Origin: Hyphomicrobiaceae bacterium UBA2767 | GTDB taxonomy: Bacteria; Pseudomonadota; Alphaproteobacteria; Rhizobiales; Methyloligellaceae | Assembly: GCA_002352635.1 (NCBI GenBank) | Contig: DEIT01000237.1 | Location: 38,755 to 44,076, forward strand | Reading direction: 5' to 3' | Length of the DNA stretch: 5,322 nt | Shown: piece after piece, positions 5,023 through 5,322 of the stretch | Position numbering within the stretch: position 1 is the first letter of the stretch | Layout: each line of letters starts with the position of its first letter | The notes under the pieces: generated by a model | What the model was told of the DNA's origin: nothing | Seen by the model: the letters and a program-made list of their open reading frames with translations, nothing else | Databases searched by the model: none | Position numbers and translations under genes: made by a program

Positions 5023-5322
5023 CTAGCTGCAGAGTTGCAGGTCGCTGGGTGCGCGGTTCCAGATCATCGTCTTTGAGAGAAACTTTGTGCCGGCATAACC
5101 CTTCACGCGAAGTTTGTTTTCGCTCAGGAGTTTGAGTTCGACGTCAAATTTCCTGCCTCGATCGATATCGTAAATCCAGCCATTGTCATAAACGTTGCCG
5201 ACCTTCTGGACGCCGCCGATGATGTCCGTACCGCAAACCGACTTGTGGTCCGAATTCTTGAGCCAGGCAATCTTTCCGCACAGGCCCTTGCCGCAATTTT
5301 CAATCTGAATTGCGCTGCGACC
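5023..5322 (-). CDS. DUF2147 family secreted protein, N-terminus outside window
   Basis: The frame is open on minus from the right edge to a TAG at 5023-5025, giving the last 99 residues. The order of motifs is that of DUF2147: IQIENCGKGLCGKIAWLK at the left, a GW-IYD strand pair near 48-53, then LRVKGYAGTKFLSKTMIWNR at 71-90. Family members are small beta-rich proteins, usually exported through a signal peptide; the missing first part (perhaps 30-60 residues) should contain it. Function is unknown. Cysteines at 10, 15, 30 and 98 could form disulfides in the periplasm. The gene ends in the strong terminator at 4973-4998. Family call is confident; nothing can be said about start or regulation. 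Confidence 0.8.
   Translation of the reverse strand, partial: GRSAIQIENCGKGLCGKIAWLKNSDHKSVCGTDIIGGVQKVGNVYDNGWIYDIDRGRKFDVELKLLSENKLRVKGYAGTKFLSKTMIWNRAPSDLQLCS

Overview
The window looks like chromosomal DNA of an alphaproteobacterium, most likely of the Hyphomicrobiales (Rhizobiales) or a close relative. The basis is gene content: a DivK/PleD cell-cycle pair, an alphaproteobacterial DUF3572 protein, an EipB-like (DUF1849) envelope protein and a cysteine-free ribosomal protein L33, in moderately GC-rich DNA. I saw no insertion sequence, phage gene, CRISPR array, tRNA or rRNA. The genus cannot be fixed from the sequence alone.

Layout, left to right: (1) the 3' part of eipB on +, running in from outside the window. 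(2) Convergent with it, a minus-strand pair: a DUF3572 gene followed 3 nt later by a Mak-type ROK fructokinase. (3) A divergent intergenic region of about 215 bp with AT-rich TTAA boxes and two GANTC sites. (4) The plus-strand operon divK-pleD. (5) About 580 bp without a believable gene (3948-4531). It holds a perfect DnaA-box sequence, a TTAACC (CtrA-type) half-site and a run of long hairpins whose G-U wobbles point to a plus-strand RNA. (6) rpmG (L33) on minus with its own promoter. (7) About 240 bp with a second hairpin-plus-terminator unit on the plus strand, a small-RNA candidate. (8) The C-terminal part of a DUF2147 protein on minus, running off the right edge.

How the genes work together: DivK (single-domain receiver) and PleD (receiver-receiver-GGDEF diguanylate cyclase) act in the same polarity and cell-cycle phosphorelay in alphaproteobacteria, where DivJ and PleC kinases control their phosphorylation, and PleD makes cyclic di-GMP. 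EipB-type proteins belong to the envelope, Mak phosphorylates fructose, and L33 is a ribosomal component. The last three are neighbours with no evident functional link to the phosphorelay.

The protein-coding genes are well-known families in an ordinary arrangement. The least explained material is the RNA-like structure in the two gaps flanking rpmG. These are candidates from hand folding only. No conservation or expression evidence was available.
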